Assembly (NCBI RefSeq): GCF_015686655.1
Contig: NZ_JADPMP010000001.1
Coordinates: forward strand, 186,001-250,000
Direction: 5' to 3'
DNA from: Pontibacter sp. FD36
Lineage (GTDB): Bacteria; Bacteroidota; Bacteroidia; Cytophagales; Hymenobacteraceae
Length of the DNA: 64,000 bases
In this document: piece after piece, positions 43,835-51,924 of the stretch
Layout of the letters: every line of letters begins with the position of its first letter
Numbering within the stretch: the stretch's first letter is position 1
Program-made: the position numbers and the translations under genes
The notes under the pieces: generated by a model
What the model was told of the DNA's origin: nothing
What the model saw: only the letters and a program-made list of their open reading frames with translations
Database searches by the model: none

Positions 43835-44296
43835 CTACGGAAGCGTCGTGCCACGCTGGCTCATCCAGGGGTGCAGTTCCATGATCAGCTTGCCGGCCTT
43901 TACAGCGGGATCTGCTTCGGTCAATGCCTTTGCCTCTTCCAGCGTAGCCACATCAAAGATGAAAATGCCGCGAAGCTCGCCATTGTCCAAAAACGGACCA
44001 GCCATCACCAGTTTTCCTTCAGCGGCCATCTTGCGGATGTGTGCCATGTGCCCGCGCTGGATGGTATTCACCTCAGCCGTGTCGGTTGGTTGGTAAGGAC
44101 CTTTCTTGAGCAGTGCCATGTAATAGGTCTTCATCTGGCTCATGTCGGTCAACTCTTGCTGTTTAGGAGCTTCCTGTGCTTTGGCAGAAGGAGCCTTTTT
44201 TGTGGCAGGCTTTGTTTTGGATTGAGCCTGAGTAGCCAGCGTGCACCCGAGGCAAAGTGCCAGGGTTATACCTGTGGTTTGTAGCAGTTTTTTCAT
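43835..44296 (-). CDS. Exported YciI-family protein
   Basis: A 153-residue protein with a signal peptide when started at ATG 44296 (MKKLLQTTGITLALCLGCTL). The mature part has a polar linker (SKTKPATKKAPSAKAQE), then a YciI/dimeric alpha-beta barrel domain (MKTYYMALLKKGPYQPTDT, RGHMAHIRKMAAEGKLVMAG, FLDNGELRGIFIFDV and KAGKLIMELHPW). A longer start at 44320 would create a 4-base overlap (ATGA) with the previous gene's stop and give a poorer signal. YciI proteins are small, of poorly known function. The gene may be translated with its neighbour at 44317. Confidence 0.85.
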   Translation of the reverse strand: MKKLLQTTGITLALCLGCTLATQAQSKTKPATKKAPSAKAQEAPKQQELTDMSQMKTYYMALLKKGPYQPTDTAEVNTIQRGHMAHIRKMAAEGKLVMAGPFLDNGELRGIFIFDVATLEEAKALTEADPAVKAGKLIMELHPWMSQRGTTLP

Positions 44297-44316
44297 AAGG
44301 TTAAAGGTATAGAAAC

Positions 44317-44829
44317 TCATTTACTTTCTACAACTCCTGCTGCCCCAGCCCCAATGCTGAAATTATCACCAGCATTGCTGAACAGCTGCCAGTATTCTTC
44401 CTGTGGCTTACCCAGGTCAGGCGTTAACACAAGTCGGTCACCATTCACAAAAGTCAGGGCTATACCGTAGGCGTCCCTTATTTCCGTGCTTTCCACAGCC
44501 AGAGCCTGGCTACTGATTACCAGCCCCTGCAGGCGCTGGTCGCGGAGGTTAGCGCCAGGTACTTTCCAGTCAAACTTGGGCGAGGGCAGGCCGGGCTCAC
44601 GCTTGCGCATGAATACTTCATTGTGCTTAATGGTGTCGCCGTTGGCCAGCTCGAAAGTCCAGGGGCAGTTTACGGCGAGGGTGTAGAGGCCCACGTCCAA
44701 AATCAATCCTTGCGGGGTAGTGTAGCTGGTTTTGCCGAAGTGGAAGTACTGCACCAGTTCGTTGCGGGTAGTCTTGGTCAGCGGCAAACCCTTGATCTTG
44801 TCGAAAGCTGCCTGTTGTTGCTCTTGCAT
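44317..44829 (-). CDS. Conserved protein of unknown function
   Basis: A 170-residue soluble protein, with no signal peptide. MQEQQQAAFDKIKGLPLTKT is followed by a beta-rich central domain (YTTPQGLILDVGLYTLAV, PWTFELANGDTIKHNEVFM, GLVISSQALAVES, AYGIALTFVNGDRLVLTPD). The conserved aspects are a repeated G-D-x-hydrophobic pattern. I do not recognise a family, and no catalytic site is evident. The stop overlaps the possible longer start of the YciI gene by 4 bases, implying coupling. A minus-strand TATCTTTG -7 box lies at 44853-44860, 24 bases upstream of the start. Confidence 0.7.
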   Translation of the reverse strand: MQEQQQAAFDKIKGLPLTKTTRNELVQYFHFGKTSYTTPQGLILDVGLYTLAVNCPWTFELANGDTIKHNEVFMRKREPGLPSPKFDWKVPGANLRDQRLQGLVISSQALAVESTEIRDAYGIALTFVNGDRLVLTPDLGKPQEEYWQLFSNAGDNFSIGAGAAGVVESK

Positions 44830-44946
44830 GGAGGTATAGGTAATACTATGCGCAAAGATAGGCAGGGCCCGTCAAAGTTATAACAGCTTCTGTATATCAC
44901 TGACTAAGTTTTATGCGTTTCTGGGAAAGTATTTGTACACAAAAGG

Positions 44947-44954
44947 TATATTTG
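44947..44954 (+). promoter_or_regulatory. -7 box upstream of class A PBP gene
   Basis: TATATTTG is an exact TAnnTTTG, and it overlaps an AGGTATA motif copy (AGGTATATTTG). A TTTG lies at 44932-44935, but only 11 bases upstream, too close for a -33. Start codon 45014 is about 60 bases on. Confidence 0.45.
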
Positions 44955-45013
44955 CAGTAGATTAGAAAGAAGCGTTCCGTAAAAATACGGGCAATCTGCC
45001 CTGATGAAATAAC

Positions 45014-47350
45014 ATGCTGCAAGAGCAAGAAAAAGAAAAGCCACCGGTTAAGAAGAAGAGGTCTGTGTACGGCAGTGTGATCGGCTATACCTGGAAGCTG
45101 TTCCTGCTGGGGCTGATGGTGGTGATAGGCTATCTGGTGAGTGTAGAGTACAACTTCTTTTACCTCTTCGGCTCTTCCCCGAGTCTGGACAGGCTGGAAA
45201 ACCCTCGCAGCGACCAGGCTTCGGAGCTTTATACCGCCGACGGGAACCTGATCGGGAAGTACTTCCGCGAAAACCGCAGCCCGGTGAGCTACAAGCAAAT
45301 GTCGCCTACGCTCATCAATGCCCTGATTGCCACAGAGGATATCCGTTTCTACGAGCATGCAGGTATAGACCCGACGGCCATTTTCGGGGCCGTGTATGAC
45401 AACCTGCGTGGCGAAAGCCGTGGGGGCAGCACCATTACGCAACAGCTGGCTAAAAACCTGTACAAGACCCGTACCGACGACGCCAAAGGGGTGCTGGGGC
45501 ATATTCCTGGTCTTAACATTGTCATTTCTAAAACCAAGGAATGGCTGACGGCGATCAAACTCGAGCAGCGCTATACCAAAGAAGAAATCCTGGCCATGTA
45601 CCTCAACACCGTGGACTTCGGCAGTAACTCCTTTGGTATACAGGTCGCCTCCAAGACCTTTTTCAATACCTCACCTGACAGCCTGAAAACAGAACAGGCA
45701 GCCGTGCTAGTGGGTTTGCTGAAAGCGCCAACCTACTACAGTCCCCGCTTCAACCCCGAAAACGCAACACGCCGCCGTAACACGGTGCTGGGGCAAATGG
45801 CCAAGTATAATTACCTGACAGCTGCTGAAGCCGATTCGCTGAGCCAGCTGCCGCTGGAACTGGAGTACAAGGTCGAGAACCATTATGACGGACCTGCTAC
45901 CTACTTCCGTGGCGCTGTGGCCGACTTCATGAAAGAGTGGTGCAAGCAGAACGGTTATGACCTATACCGCGATGGCCTGAAGGTATACACCACCATTGAC
46001 TCTCGGATACAGGCGCACGCCGAGGCTGCCATGGAAGAGCAGATGCGCACGCTGCAGCGCCGCTTCGACAACCACTGGAAAGGTCAGAATCCGTGGGTGG
46101 ACGAGAAGAATCGTGAGATTCCGGGGTTCATTGAAGAGACGATCAAGCGCACCGATTATTACCGTCGCCTTAAAAAGAAGCATGGAGATGACGTGGCTGC
46201 CATCAACAAAGAGCTCAATACCCCACGTGAGATGATGGTGTTTACCTGGGAAAATCCAGAGCGTGAGAAGAAAATGACCCTATCGCCGCTCGACTCGCTG
46301 CGCTACTACAAGCGTTTCCTGCACGGCGGTATGATGACCATGGATCCGTTCTCCGGTGAGATCAAAGCCTGGGTGGGCGGCATCAACTACAAGTACTTTA
46401 AGTACGATCACGTGAAGCAGGCGCGACGCCAGCCGGGATCTACCTTTAAGCCTTTCGTATATGTGGCTGCTATCGACAATGGTTACTCGCCCTGCGACAA
46501 GATCGTGGACACGCGTATCACCATCAACTATGTGGAGAAAGGGGAGAAGAAGAGTTGGTCGCCTACCAATGCGGACTGGGTTTATACCGGGGCGCCGATG
46601 ACTTTGCGCCGTGCCATGGGTAAATCAGTGAACTCTGTAACAGCGCAGCTCACCGAGCTGGTTGGCTGGGAGACAGTGGTCGACTATGCGCACAAGCTAG
46701 GTATAAGCAGCCCGCTGGATAAAGTGCCGTCTATTGGCTTAGGCCCGAGCGACGTGTCGATTTACGACATGGTGGGTGCTTACAGCACTTTCCCGAATCA
46801 TGGCTTCCATACTGCACCCCGCTTCATCACCCGCATCGAAGACCGCGAAGGCAACCTGATTGAGCAGTTTGTGCCGGAGCAAAAGAAGGTGTTGAGCGAA
46901 GAAACTGCTTTCCTGATGATGCACATGCTCAAGGGAGGTATAGAAGAGCCGGGCGGCACTTCACAGGCGCTTTGGGAATACGACCTCTGGAAAGGCAATG
47001 AAATAGGTGGCAAAACTGGTACGACTTCCAACCACTCCGATGGCTGGTTTATGGGTGTGACCAAGGACCTGGTGACCGGTGTGTGGGTAGGCGGGGAGGA
47101 CCGCAGCATTCACTTCCGTACCTCTAACCTGGGCGAAGGCTCCAAAACGGCCCTGCCGGTATACGGTCTCTTCATGGAGCGCATTTATAAAGACAAAGAC
47201 CTCGGCTATACTATGGGCCGTTTCCCGGGCCCAACCGTCAAGATCAGCAAGAAATACAACTGTACCACCGTACTGCCAAAAGCTGAGCCAGACTCCACGC
47301 AGCTGGACCTTGATCTGGATATACTGGATCTGTCAGAATTCCTGCAATAG
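45014..47350 (+). CDS. Penicillin-binding protein 1A-type bifunctional transglycosylase/transpeptidase
   Basis: A 778-residue class A PBP that polymerises and crosslinks peptidoglycan. A cytoplasmic Lys-rich tail and one membrane helix (about 20-45) precede the GT51 domain. Its catalytic region is EDIRFYEHAGIDPTAIFGA (about 113-131), followed by RGGSTITQQLAKNLYKT. The transpeptidase domain has SxxK in PGSTFKPFVY (Ser about 476), SxN in GKSVNSVTAQL, and KTG in GGKTGTTSNHSDGWFMG (about 665). A Bacteroidota-type insertion of about 100 residues separates the domains. Monocistronic with a -7 box upstream and a strong terminator. Confidence 0.96.
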   Translation: MLQEQEKEKPPVKKKRSVYGSVIGYTWKLFLLGLMVVIGYLVSVEYNFFYLFGSSPSLDRLENPRSDQASELYTADGNLIGKYFRENRSPVSYKQMSPTLINALIATEDIRFYEHAGIDPTAIFGAVYDNLRGESRGGSTITQQLAKNLYKTRTDDAKGVLGHIPGLNIVISKTKEWLTAIKLEQRYTKEEILAMYLNTVDFGSNSFGIQVASKTFFNTSPDSLKTEQAAVLVGLLKAPTYYSPRFNPENATRRRNTVLGQMAKYNYLTAAEADSLSQLPLELEYKVENHYDGPATYFRGAVADFMKEWCKQNGYDLYRDGLKVYTTIDSRIQAHAEAAMEEQMRTLQRRFDNHWKGQNPWVDEKNREIPGFIEETIKRTDYYRRLKKKHGDDVAAINKELNTPREMMVFTWENPEREKKMTLSPLDSLRYYKRFLHGGMMTMDPFSGEIKAWVGGINYKYFKYDHVKQARRQPGSTFKPFVYVAAIDNGYSPCDKIVDTRITINYVEKGEKKSWSPTNADWVYTGAPMTLRRAMGKSVNSVTAQLTELVGWETVVDYAHKLGISSPLDKVPSIGLGPSDVSIYDMVGAYSTFPNHGFHTAPRFITRIEDREGNLIEQFVPEQKKVLSEETAFLMMHMLKGGIEEPGGTSQALWEYDLWKGNEIGGKTGTTSNHSDGWFMGVTKDLVTGVWVGGEDRSIHFRTSNLGEGSKTALPVYGLFMERIYKDKDLGYTMGRFPGPTVKISKKYNCTTVLPKAEPDSTQLDLDLDILDLSEFLQ

Positions 47351-47362
47351 CATGTCCTTAAA

Positions 47363-47405
47363 AAGCAGAAGCGCCCACTTAGATTATAAGTGGGCGCTTC
47401 TGCTT
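47363..47405. terminator. Bidirectional stem-loop terminator
   Basis: A perfect 18-bp stem (AAGCAGAAGCGCCCACTT, 47363-47380, with 47388-47405) between the convergent PBP and SDR genes. Confidence 0.92.
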
Positions 47406-47420
47406 ATAATATATCCAGCA

Positions 47421-48338
47421 TCAGGACTGGTGCTTTTTGTAAAATGATTCCAGTGCTTCGTCCAGGTAGTTATACTCAAAGGTAAAGCCGGTCTGTAGCA
47501 CTTTGTTGGCGCTTACACGTTGGCCGCTCAGCACTACATCGCTCATTTCACCAAGCATTAAGTTAAGCGCAAAAGAAGGCACTTTGGGCAATACCAATGG
47601 TTTGTGCATGGCCTCGGCCAGCGCTTCGGTAAATTCCTGATTGGTGACCGGGTGAGGGGCCACGGCATTGTATACACCAGTAAACTGCGTGTCTTCAATT
47701 GCCCGGATGTATAAGCGGCACAGGTCATCGATATGGATCCAGGACATGTACTGCTTGCCGCTTCCGAGCGGAGCACCTGCCATTAACTTGACAGGACGGG
47801 CCATTTGCGGGAGGGCACCTCCTTTATCGCTGAGGGCTATACCTGTGCGCAGGATGACGGTGCGTATACCCAGGTCTTTGATTTGCCACACAGCTGCTTC
47901 CCAGGCCTTGCATACCTCCGCCATGAAGTCATCGCCGTAGCTGCTCTCCTCCGACATCAGTTGGTCACCTGAGTTGCCGTAAATGCCGATGGCTGAAGAC
48001 GAGATAAAGCCTTTGACGTGGTGTTCGTTTTGGCGGAGGCTGTCGAGGAGTAGTTGGGTGCTGTCTACCCGGCTGCGCAGAATCTCGCGCTTGCGCTCTT
48101 TTGTCCATTTCTCCTCAGCCAGACCAGCACCCGCCAGGTGGATGATGTAATCGGCATAGGTGATGGCATTCTCATCAATTGAGGATTTCTCTATGTCCCA
48201 GCGGAAAGTCTTGTAGTGAGAGAATTTGTCGGGATCTCGGGACAGGTGCGCCACTTCATAGCCCTGATCGATCAACATCTCCGAAAGACGTGAGCCGATC
48301 AGTCCTGAACCACCTGTAATGAGTATTTTCCCAGCCAT
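47421..48338 (-). CDS. TIGR01777-type epimerase/NAD-dependent oxidoreductase
   Basis: A 305-residue extended SDR of the TIGR01777 group. The nucleotide-binding motif is ILITGGSGLIGSRLSEML (about 4-21), and HLAGAGLAEEKWTKERKREI is the family's recognisable strand-helix after the YxxxK region. The active site area is SSAIGIYGNSGDQLMSEESS. The C-terminal DUF1731-like domain has the LMLGEMSDVVLSGQRVSANKV motif typical of the group. Function is unknown in general; E. coli YfcH is the best-known member. Single gene on the minus strand. Confidence 0.95.
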   Translation of the reverse strand: MAGKILITGGSGLIGSRLSEMLIDQGYEVAHLSRDPDKFSHYKTFRWDIEKSSIDENAITYADYIIHLAGAGLAEEKWTKERKREILRSRVDSTQLLLDSLRQNEHHVKGFISSSAIGIYGNSGDQLMSEESSYGDDFMAEVCKAWEAAVWQIKDLGIRTVILRTGIALSDKGGALPQMARPVKLMAGAPLGSGKQYMSWIHIDDLCRLYIRAIEDTQFTGVYNAVAPHPVTNQEFTEALAEAMHKPLVLPKVPSFALNLMLGEMSDVVLSGQRVSANKVLQTGFTFEYNYLDEALESFYKKHQS

Positions 48339-48457
48339 AGGTATAGATCGTTTTATAAATTATATAGAAATATATCTATACGTGTAAGGACTAACTGAAA
48401 GTTACTTTCACCGATCAAAACCAGCTGGCAGGGCCATGGTTTGCCCAGGCAGAAGTT

Positions 48458-49123
48458 TTATTTTTTGCGAATATGGCTCAGGAACTCGTTGCGGTACTGG
48501 TCCTGCTCAAACAGGCCGGAGTACTCTGCTGTGATCGTGCTGCTGCTTACGTCATTTACGCCACGGCTCATCACACAAAGGTGGTCCGCCTCAATCAGCA
48601 CGGCCACATTCTCCGTTTGCAGCGCCTGCTTCAGTTCGTCGGCTATCTGCATGGTCATGCGCTCCTGCACCTGCGGACGGCGGGCATAGTACTGCACAAT
48701 GCGGTTCAGCTTGGAAAGACCGATCACGTGCTCGTTAGGCATGTATGCCACATGGGCCTTGCCGATGATCGGCACAAAATGGTGTTCGCAGGAAGAGTAC
48801 ACGGTAATATCGCGCTCCACCAGCATCTGGTTGTACTTGTACTTGTTCTCAAATCGGCGGATAACCGGCTTGTTCTCCGGGTGCAGGCCACTGAAGATTT
48901 CCTGCACATACATTTTTGCCACACGCAGCGGTGTACCTTTCAGGCTATCGTCTGTGAGGTCGAGTCCCATGGTGTGCATGATCTCGCGGAAGTGCCTTTC
49001 GATGATCACGATTTTCTCAGCGTCAGAAAGGTCAAATGCGTCAGGGCGCAGCGGCGTTTCCAGGGAGCTCATCATGTGATCATCCATCTCTTCCGCTTCT
49101 TGGCCCAGGTCCTGGTTATCCAT
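48458..49123 (-). CDS. folE: GTP cyclohydrolase I
   Basis: A 221-residue enzyme converting GTP to dihydroneopterin triphosphate (folate and pterin synthesis). Start ATG 49123 (MDNQDLGQEAEEMDD) is preferred; 49153 is an alternative that overlaps queD by 38 bases. The zinc/active-site motif is SSCEHHFVPIIGKAHVAY, followed by the dimer-stabilising KLNRIVQYYARRPQVQERM. The end CVMSRGVNDVSSSTITAEYS matches the catalytic C-terminal motif. The 8-base overlap with queD (49116-49123) means the two are co-translated, so pterin precursor is channelled toward queuosine or folate. Confidence 0.97.
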   Translation of the reverse strand: MDNQDLGQEAEEMDDHMMSSLETPLRPDAFDLSDAEKIVIIERHFREIMHTMGLDLTDDSLKGTPLRVAKMYVQEIFSGLHPENKPVIRRFENKYKYNQMLVERDITVYSSCEHHFVPIIGKAHVAYMPNEHVIGLSKLNRIVQYYARRPQVQERMTMQIADELKQALQTENVAVLIEADHLCVMSRGVNDVSSSTITAEYSGLFEQDQYRNEFLSHIRKK

Positions 49124-49523
49124 TATATTCAACAAAGTTTCGTTCAGTTTCATAAAGCGTTATCCCCAGTTCATATTCCTGGCTTATTTTTTCCCGCAAT
49201 CGCTCCCAGATTACGATGGCAATATTCTCGGCAGTGGGGTTCAACTGTCTGAACTCCTCTGTGTCGAGGTTGAGGTTTTTGTGATCAAATTTATCGATCA
49301 CCTCTTCTTTTACCAGCGTACTCAGCTTCTTCATGTCATACACATACCCGGTATCATTATTCACGGAGCCTGTCAGCTTGACGATGAGCTCGTAATTGTG
49401 TCCGTGGAAGTTGGGGTTGTTGCACAGCCCGAAAACTTCCGCGTTCTGCTCGTCGCTCCAGGCAGGATTGTGCAGGCGGTGTGCGGCGTTAAAGTGCTCT
49501 TTTCTGCAGATCGTTATTTTCAT
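49116..49523 (-). CDS. queD: 6-carboxytetrahydropterin synthase (QueD/PTPS family)
   Basis: A 135-residue 6-pyruvoyl-tetrahydropterin synthase family protein, which makes 6-carboxytetrahydropterin on the route to the tRNA base queuosine. Zinc ligands are His15 (FNAAHRLHNP), His40 and His42 in NFHGHNYEL; the catalytic Cys34 is in EVFGLCNNP. The second active-site region is FDHKNLNLD, and the end ETERNFVEY contains the conserved Glu. Overlaps folE downstream by 8 bases, giving queD-folE. A near-consensus promoter precedes it. Confidence 0.95.
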   Translation of the reverse strand: MKITICRKEHFNAAHRLHNPAWSDEQNAEVFGLCNNPNFHGHNYELIVKLTGSVNNDTGYVYDMKKLSTLVKEEVIDKFDHKNLNLDTEEFRQLNPTAENIAIVIWERLREKISQEYELGITLYETERNFVEYNG

Positions 49524-49566
49524 TGCGGTTCCAACAGGTGGGCCTATGTTATTGTTTGCGTACGTG

Positions 49567-49599
49567 CAAATTTACATTTTGGGCTACCCGGGTTGTAAA
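49567..49599 (-). promoter_or_regulatory. Promoter of the queD-folE operon (near-consensus)
   Basis: On the minus strand: TTTA at 49596-49599 (one base from TTTG), a 21-base spacer and TAAATTTG at 49567-49574, an exact TAnnTTTG. The ATG of queD lies 43 bases downstream at 49523. Confidence 0.55.
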
Positions 49600-49745
49600 C
49601 TTACAAAGGTAAGCTTCGCAGTCCCCAAACCCAAACAGAACAGTGGCTAAATTAATCCTGCTCCTTATATCTGATATATGCTATAGATTAGCTATTTTCG
49701 TAGGTATACGATTGTTCCTGTCTAATCATTATTTCTAAGTATAGT

Positions 49746-50450
49746 ATGCGAGTAAAAGGATTGTTGGTAGCGGCCATGCTGCTGGTATCAGGTATGGCGA
49801 GTGCGCAGGTCATGCGTGTAGAGGAAAACGAACAGGTAGTAAGCGGTATAAAGCGCAGCGGTCAGCAGCTAAGCGTGCAGCTGGACCCTAAGTTTGTAGA
49901 GAAGATCTGGAAAGATCACCTGTCGCAGGAGGCGGGCAAGGTGAAACATTCCAAAGGTGTTTATACGGTAGAGGAGGCCAAGCTCATCAGCATCAGTAAG
50001 CAACCTGTGCGTGTCATTTCCACTGTCGGCACGCATGCAACGGGTAGCTATGTCTGGTGGTCACTCGATATGGGCACGACCCATCTTGACAAAGGGGCCA
50101 CCCCTGAGGTATACACCGCGGCGGAGCAGTTCATGGAGAATTTTGGCAGAAAGCTATATCAGGAAGATGTGCTGTTGCAGATCAACGAAGCCGAAAATGT
50201 ACTCCGCAGCACCAAAAAGGAGCAGGACCGTGTCGTGAAGCAGGCCAACGACTTACAGCTGAGTATCGAAAAGAACAAGAAGCGCAAACAAGAGCTGGAG
50301 GCTGAGTTGGTACGCAATGCTGATGAACTGCGTCAGCTGGAGCAGAATGTAGAGCTGAACGTGAAGCAGCAGGAAGCCAGCCGGCAGCAGGTGCAGGCCA
50401 TGGAGCGTGCTGTGGAAGAAGTAAGAGCCAAACTGCGTGATATCAAGTAA
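49746..50450 (+). CDS. Exported coiled-coil protein of unknown function
   Basis: A 234-residue protein with a signal peptide (MRVKGLLVAAMLLVSGMASAQ). Residues 25-125 look globular (QQLSVQLDPKFVEKIWKDHL, THATGSYVWWSLDMGTTHLD, TPEVYTAAEQFMENFGRKL). Residues 135-234 are a long heptad-patterned coiled coil (INEAENVLRSTKKEQDRVV onwards). No family recognised. Immediately after the stop is an inverted pair of AGGTATAG motifs. Confidence 0.75.
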   Translation: MRVKGLLVAAMLLVSGMASAQVMRVEENEQVVSGIKRSGQQLSVQLDPKFVEKIWKDHLSQEAGKVKHSKGVYTVEEAKLISISKQPVRVISTVGTHATGSYVWWSLDMGTTHLDKGATPEVYTAAEQFMENFGRKLYQEDVLLQINEAENVLRSTKKEQDRVVKQANDLQLSIEKNKKRKQELEAELVRNADELRQLEQNVELNVKQQEASRQQVQAMERAVEEVRAKLRDIK

Positions 50451-50468
50451 GGTATAGCTTCTATACCT
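50450..50468. repeat. Inverted AGGTATAG pair after a stop codon
   Basis: AGGTATAG (50450-50457), CTT, CTATACCT (50461-50468) forms an 8-bp perfect stem. Its first base is the last base of the preceding stop codon, and the terminator follows 5 bases later. Confidence 0.85.
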
Positions 50469-50472
50469 GTCC

Positions 50473-50513
50473 TAAAACAGAAAAGCCTCCCGAGCGGAGG
50501 CTTTTCTGTTTTA
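50473..50513. terminator. Bidirectional stem-loop terminator
   Basis: A perfect 18-bp stem (TAAAACAGAAAAGCCTCC, 50473-50490, with 50496-50513) and a 5-base loop, between convergent genes ending at 50450 and 50562. Confidence 0.93.
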
Positions 50514-50561
50514 TAAGTTGTCCTTTATTAGATCAAGTATTACGCAGGAGACAACACAAGC

Positions 50562-51149
50562 TTAGAGTTTCATCCAGCGCTGTATCTCCTGTTCTGCAAA
50601 CTGTTCGTTGCGCCAGCCCACGAACTTACTCTTGGCTGTGGGGTTGTGGTGTACAAACCATTGCTGCAGGATGGCTTTAGCAGCAGGGTAGTCCGCCGTA
50701 AAGCTGTTGTAGTCAGAGGCGTTGATCGTTCGCTCACTTGGCCTTGCAGGTACAGCTACGATCTTGTGATCCAGTTCACCGGCTGTCTCCAGTTGCAGTA
50801 CTCCCACCGGAATCACCTCCAATACGGTGCCTGTAGCCACGCTTCCTGTCAGCACAATTACTTCCAGCGGCTTCTTCTGTGCATTGGTTTCTGTAGAAGG
50901 TATAAAGCCGAAATTGGCAGGATAAGGCAGAAAGGGGATAACACGATCCTGACCGGCCTGCTGCTCTGCTTCAAAGGCTTTTGTTTGTCGATTGTAGTGC
51001 AGCTTGGTGGAGTTTCCGGCTGGCACCTCAATCACGGCCTGCAACTGTTTTTTGCCATTGTATGTGGGCAGAGCGGCGTAGTCAGTTTGGCAGGAGGCTA
51101 GCAGGGCCAGTGATAGCAACAGGAAGGTATAGCGCTGTATAGTATTCAT
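50562..51149 (-). CDS. Lipoprotein homologue of inorganic pyrophosphatase, key aspartates missing
   Basis: A 195-residue lipoprotein (lipobox LASC, Cys20) with a family I pyrophosphatase fold: AVIEVPAGNSTKLHYN (Glu41, Lys49), FLPYPANFGFIPS (Tyr76), GTVLEVIPVGVLQL, DHKIVAVP and a final helix with the FVGWRNEQF motif. The metal site is altered: the usual D-G-D-P-x-D segment reads QKKPLEV (91-97). The conserved Asp65/67/70-equivalents are Gln, Lys and Glu. The Asp127-x-Lys129 pair is present. It may be inactive or have a changed role at the outer membrane. No neighbours suggest which. Confidence 0.85.
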   Translation of the reverse strand: MNTIQRYTFLLLSLALLASCQTDYAALPTYNGKKQLQAVIEVPAGNSTKLHYNRQTKAFEAEQQAGQDRVIPFLPYPANFGFIPSTETNAQKKPLEVIVLTGSVATGTVLEVIPVGVLQLETAGELDHKIVAVPARPSERTINASDYNSFTADYPAAKAILQQWFVHHNPTAKSKFVGWRNEQFAEQEIQRWMKL

Positions 51150-51270
51150 GGATATAGGAATGCAATAGGTATAGCACGAGATATAGCTGCAAATATAGTA
51201 AGCCGGACCGGAAGAGAATCAATAATGCGGTGCGGGTAAGTATGCGTTATTTCCCTGAGGGGGTTACATT

Positions 51271-51294
51271 GCTATCCCGAAAGCCCGGGACAGC
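51271..51294. repeat. Small GC-rich intergenic hairpin
   Basis: GCTATCCCG (51271-51279) and CGGGACAGC (51286-51294) pair with one mismatch around AAAGCC, within the 257-base gap 51150-51406. It looks like an intergenic repeat unit rather than a terminator. Confidence 0.4.
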
Positions 51295-51327
51295 GGATGG
51301 CCCCGGGTAAGGCTCATAGAGCAGGTA

Positions 51328-51361
51328 TAAAAAAAGGAGCCGTTCGATTAGAAACGGCTCC
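51328..51361 (-). terminator. Stem-loop terminator of the rpsP-rimM-trmD-rplS operon
   Basis: A 9-bp stem GGAGCCGTT (51336-51344) with AACGGCTCC (51353-51361) and an 8-base loop. On the minus strand it is followed by T8, just downstream of rplS. Confidence 0.9.
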
Positions 51362-51406
51362 CTTCTTACTAAAACTATGGAAAACTTATGAAAACAGGTT
51401 CTTCAA

Positions 51407-51760
51407 TTATCTTCTTTCCTTGATACGTGCAGCTTTACCCTGCAGGCCTCTCAGGTAGTATAGTCTAGCTCTTCTAACACGGCCTTTTCTTATAAGCTCG
51501 ATTTTCTCGATAGATGGAGAAAGCAGTGGGAAAATACGCTCCAGACCAATCTGGTTAGACACTTTTCTTACAGTGAAAGTCTCACCGTTTGTGTTAACGT
51601 TCTTGCGCTGAATAACAACGCCCTGGAACTGCTGGATACGCTCCTTGTTACCCTCACGGATTTTCACGTGGATGTTGATGGTATCGCCAGACTGGAAAGT
51701 CGGGAAAGAGGCGCGCTTGTCTGTAGATTCCTGCTCGATAAATTTAAGTAATTCGCTCAT
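51407..51760 (-). CDS. rplS: 50S ribosomal protein L19
   Basis: A 117-residue L19 (start ATG 51760, [12 protein letters not shown]; the frame opens to 51817 but the leader is not conserved). The core features are [30 protein letters not shown], and the C-terminal [20 protein letters not shown]. It sits at the 30S-50S interface. It is the last gene of the rpsP-rimM-trmD-rplS cluster, 164 bases downstream of trmD, so an internal promoter or processing could operate; a terminator follows. Confidence 0.98.
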   Translation of the reverse strand: MSELLKFIEQESTDKRASFPTFQSGDTINIHVKIREGNKERIQQFQGVVIQRKNVNTNGETFTVRKVSNQIGLERIFPLLSPSIEKIELIRKGRVRRARLYYLRGLQGKAARIKERR

Positions 51761-51924
51761 GGCTATGTTGTTAAAGCTAAATATCTTCTTCAAAATTCGG
51801 ACTGCAAAGATATGCAATTATTTATTACATAAGAATATTTGCAGAAAAAAAATGTAAGTTTTTGAAACTTGTCCTCTAAATCAGCCCTAAAGGCTTCTTT
51901 GGAGGTAATTCTGTATCAGGTAAG

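Noticed and set aside
44297-44320. Longer start of the YciI-family gene at 44320
   Set aside because: It would make a 4-base overlap with the preceding gene but spoil the signal peptide, so ATG 44296 was preferred; it remains possible.
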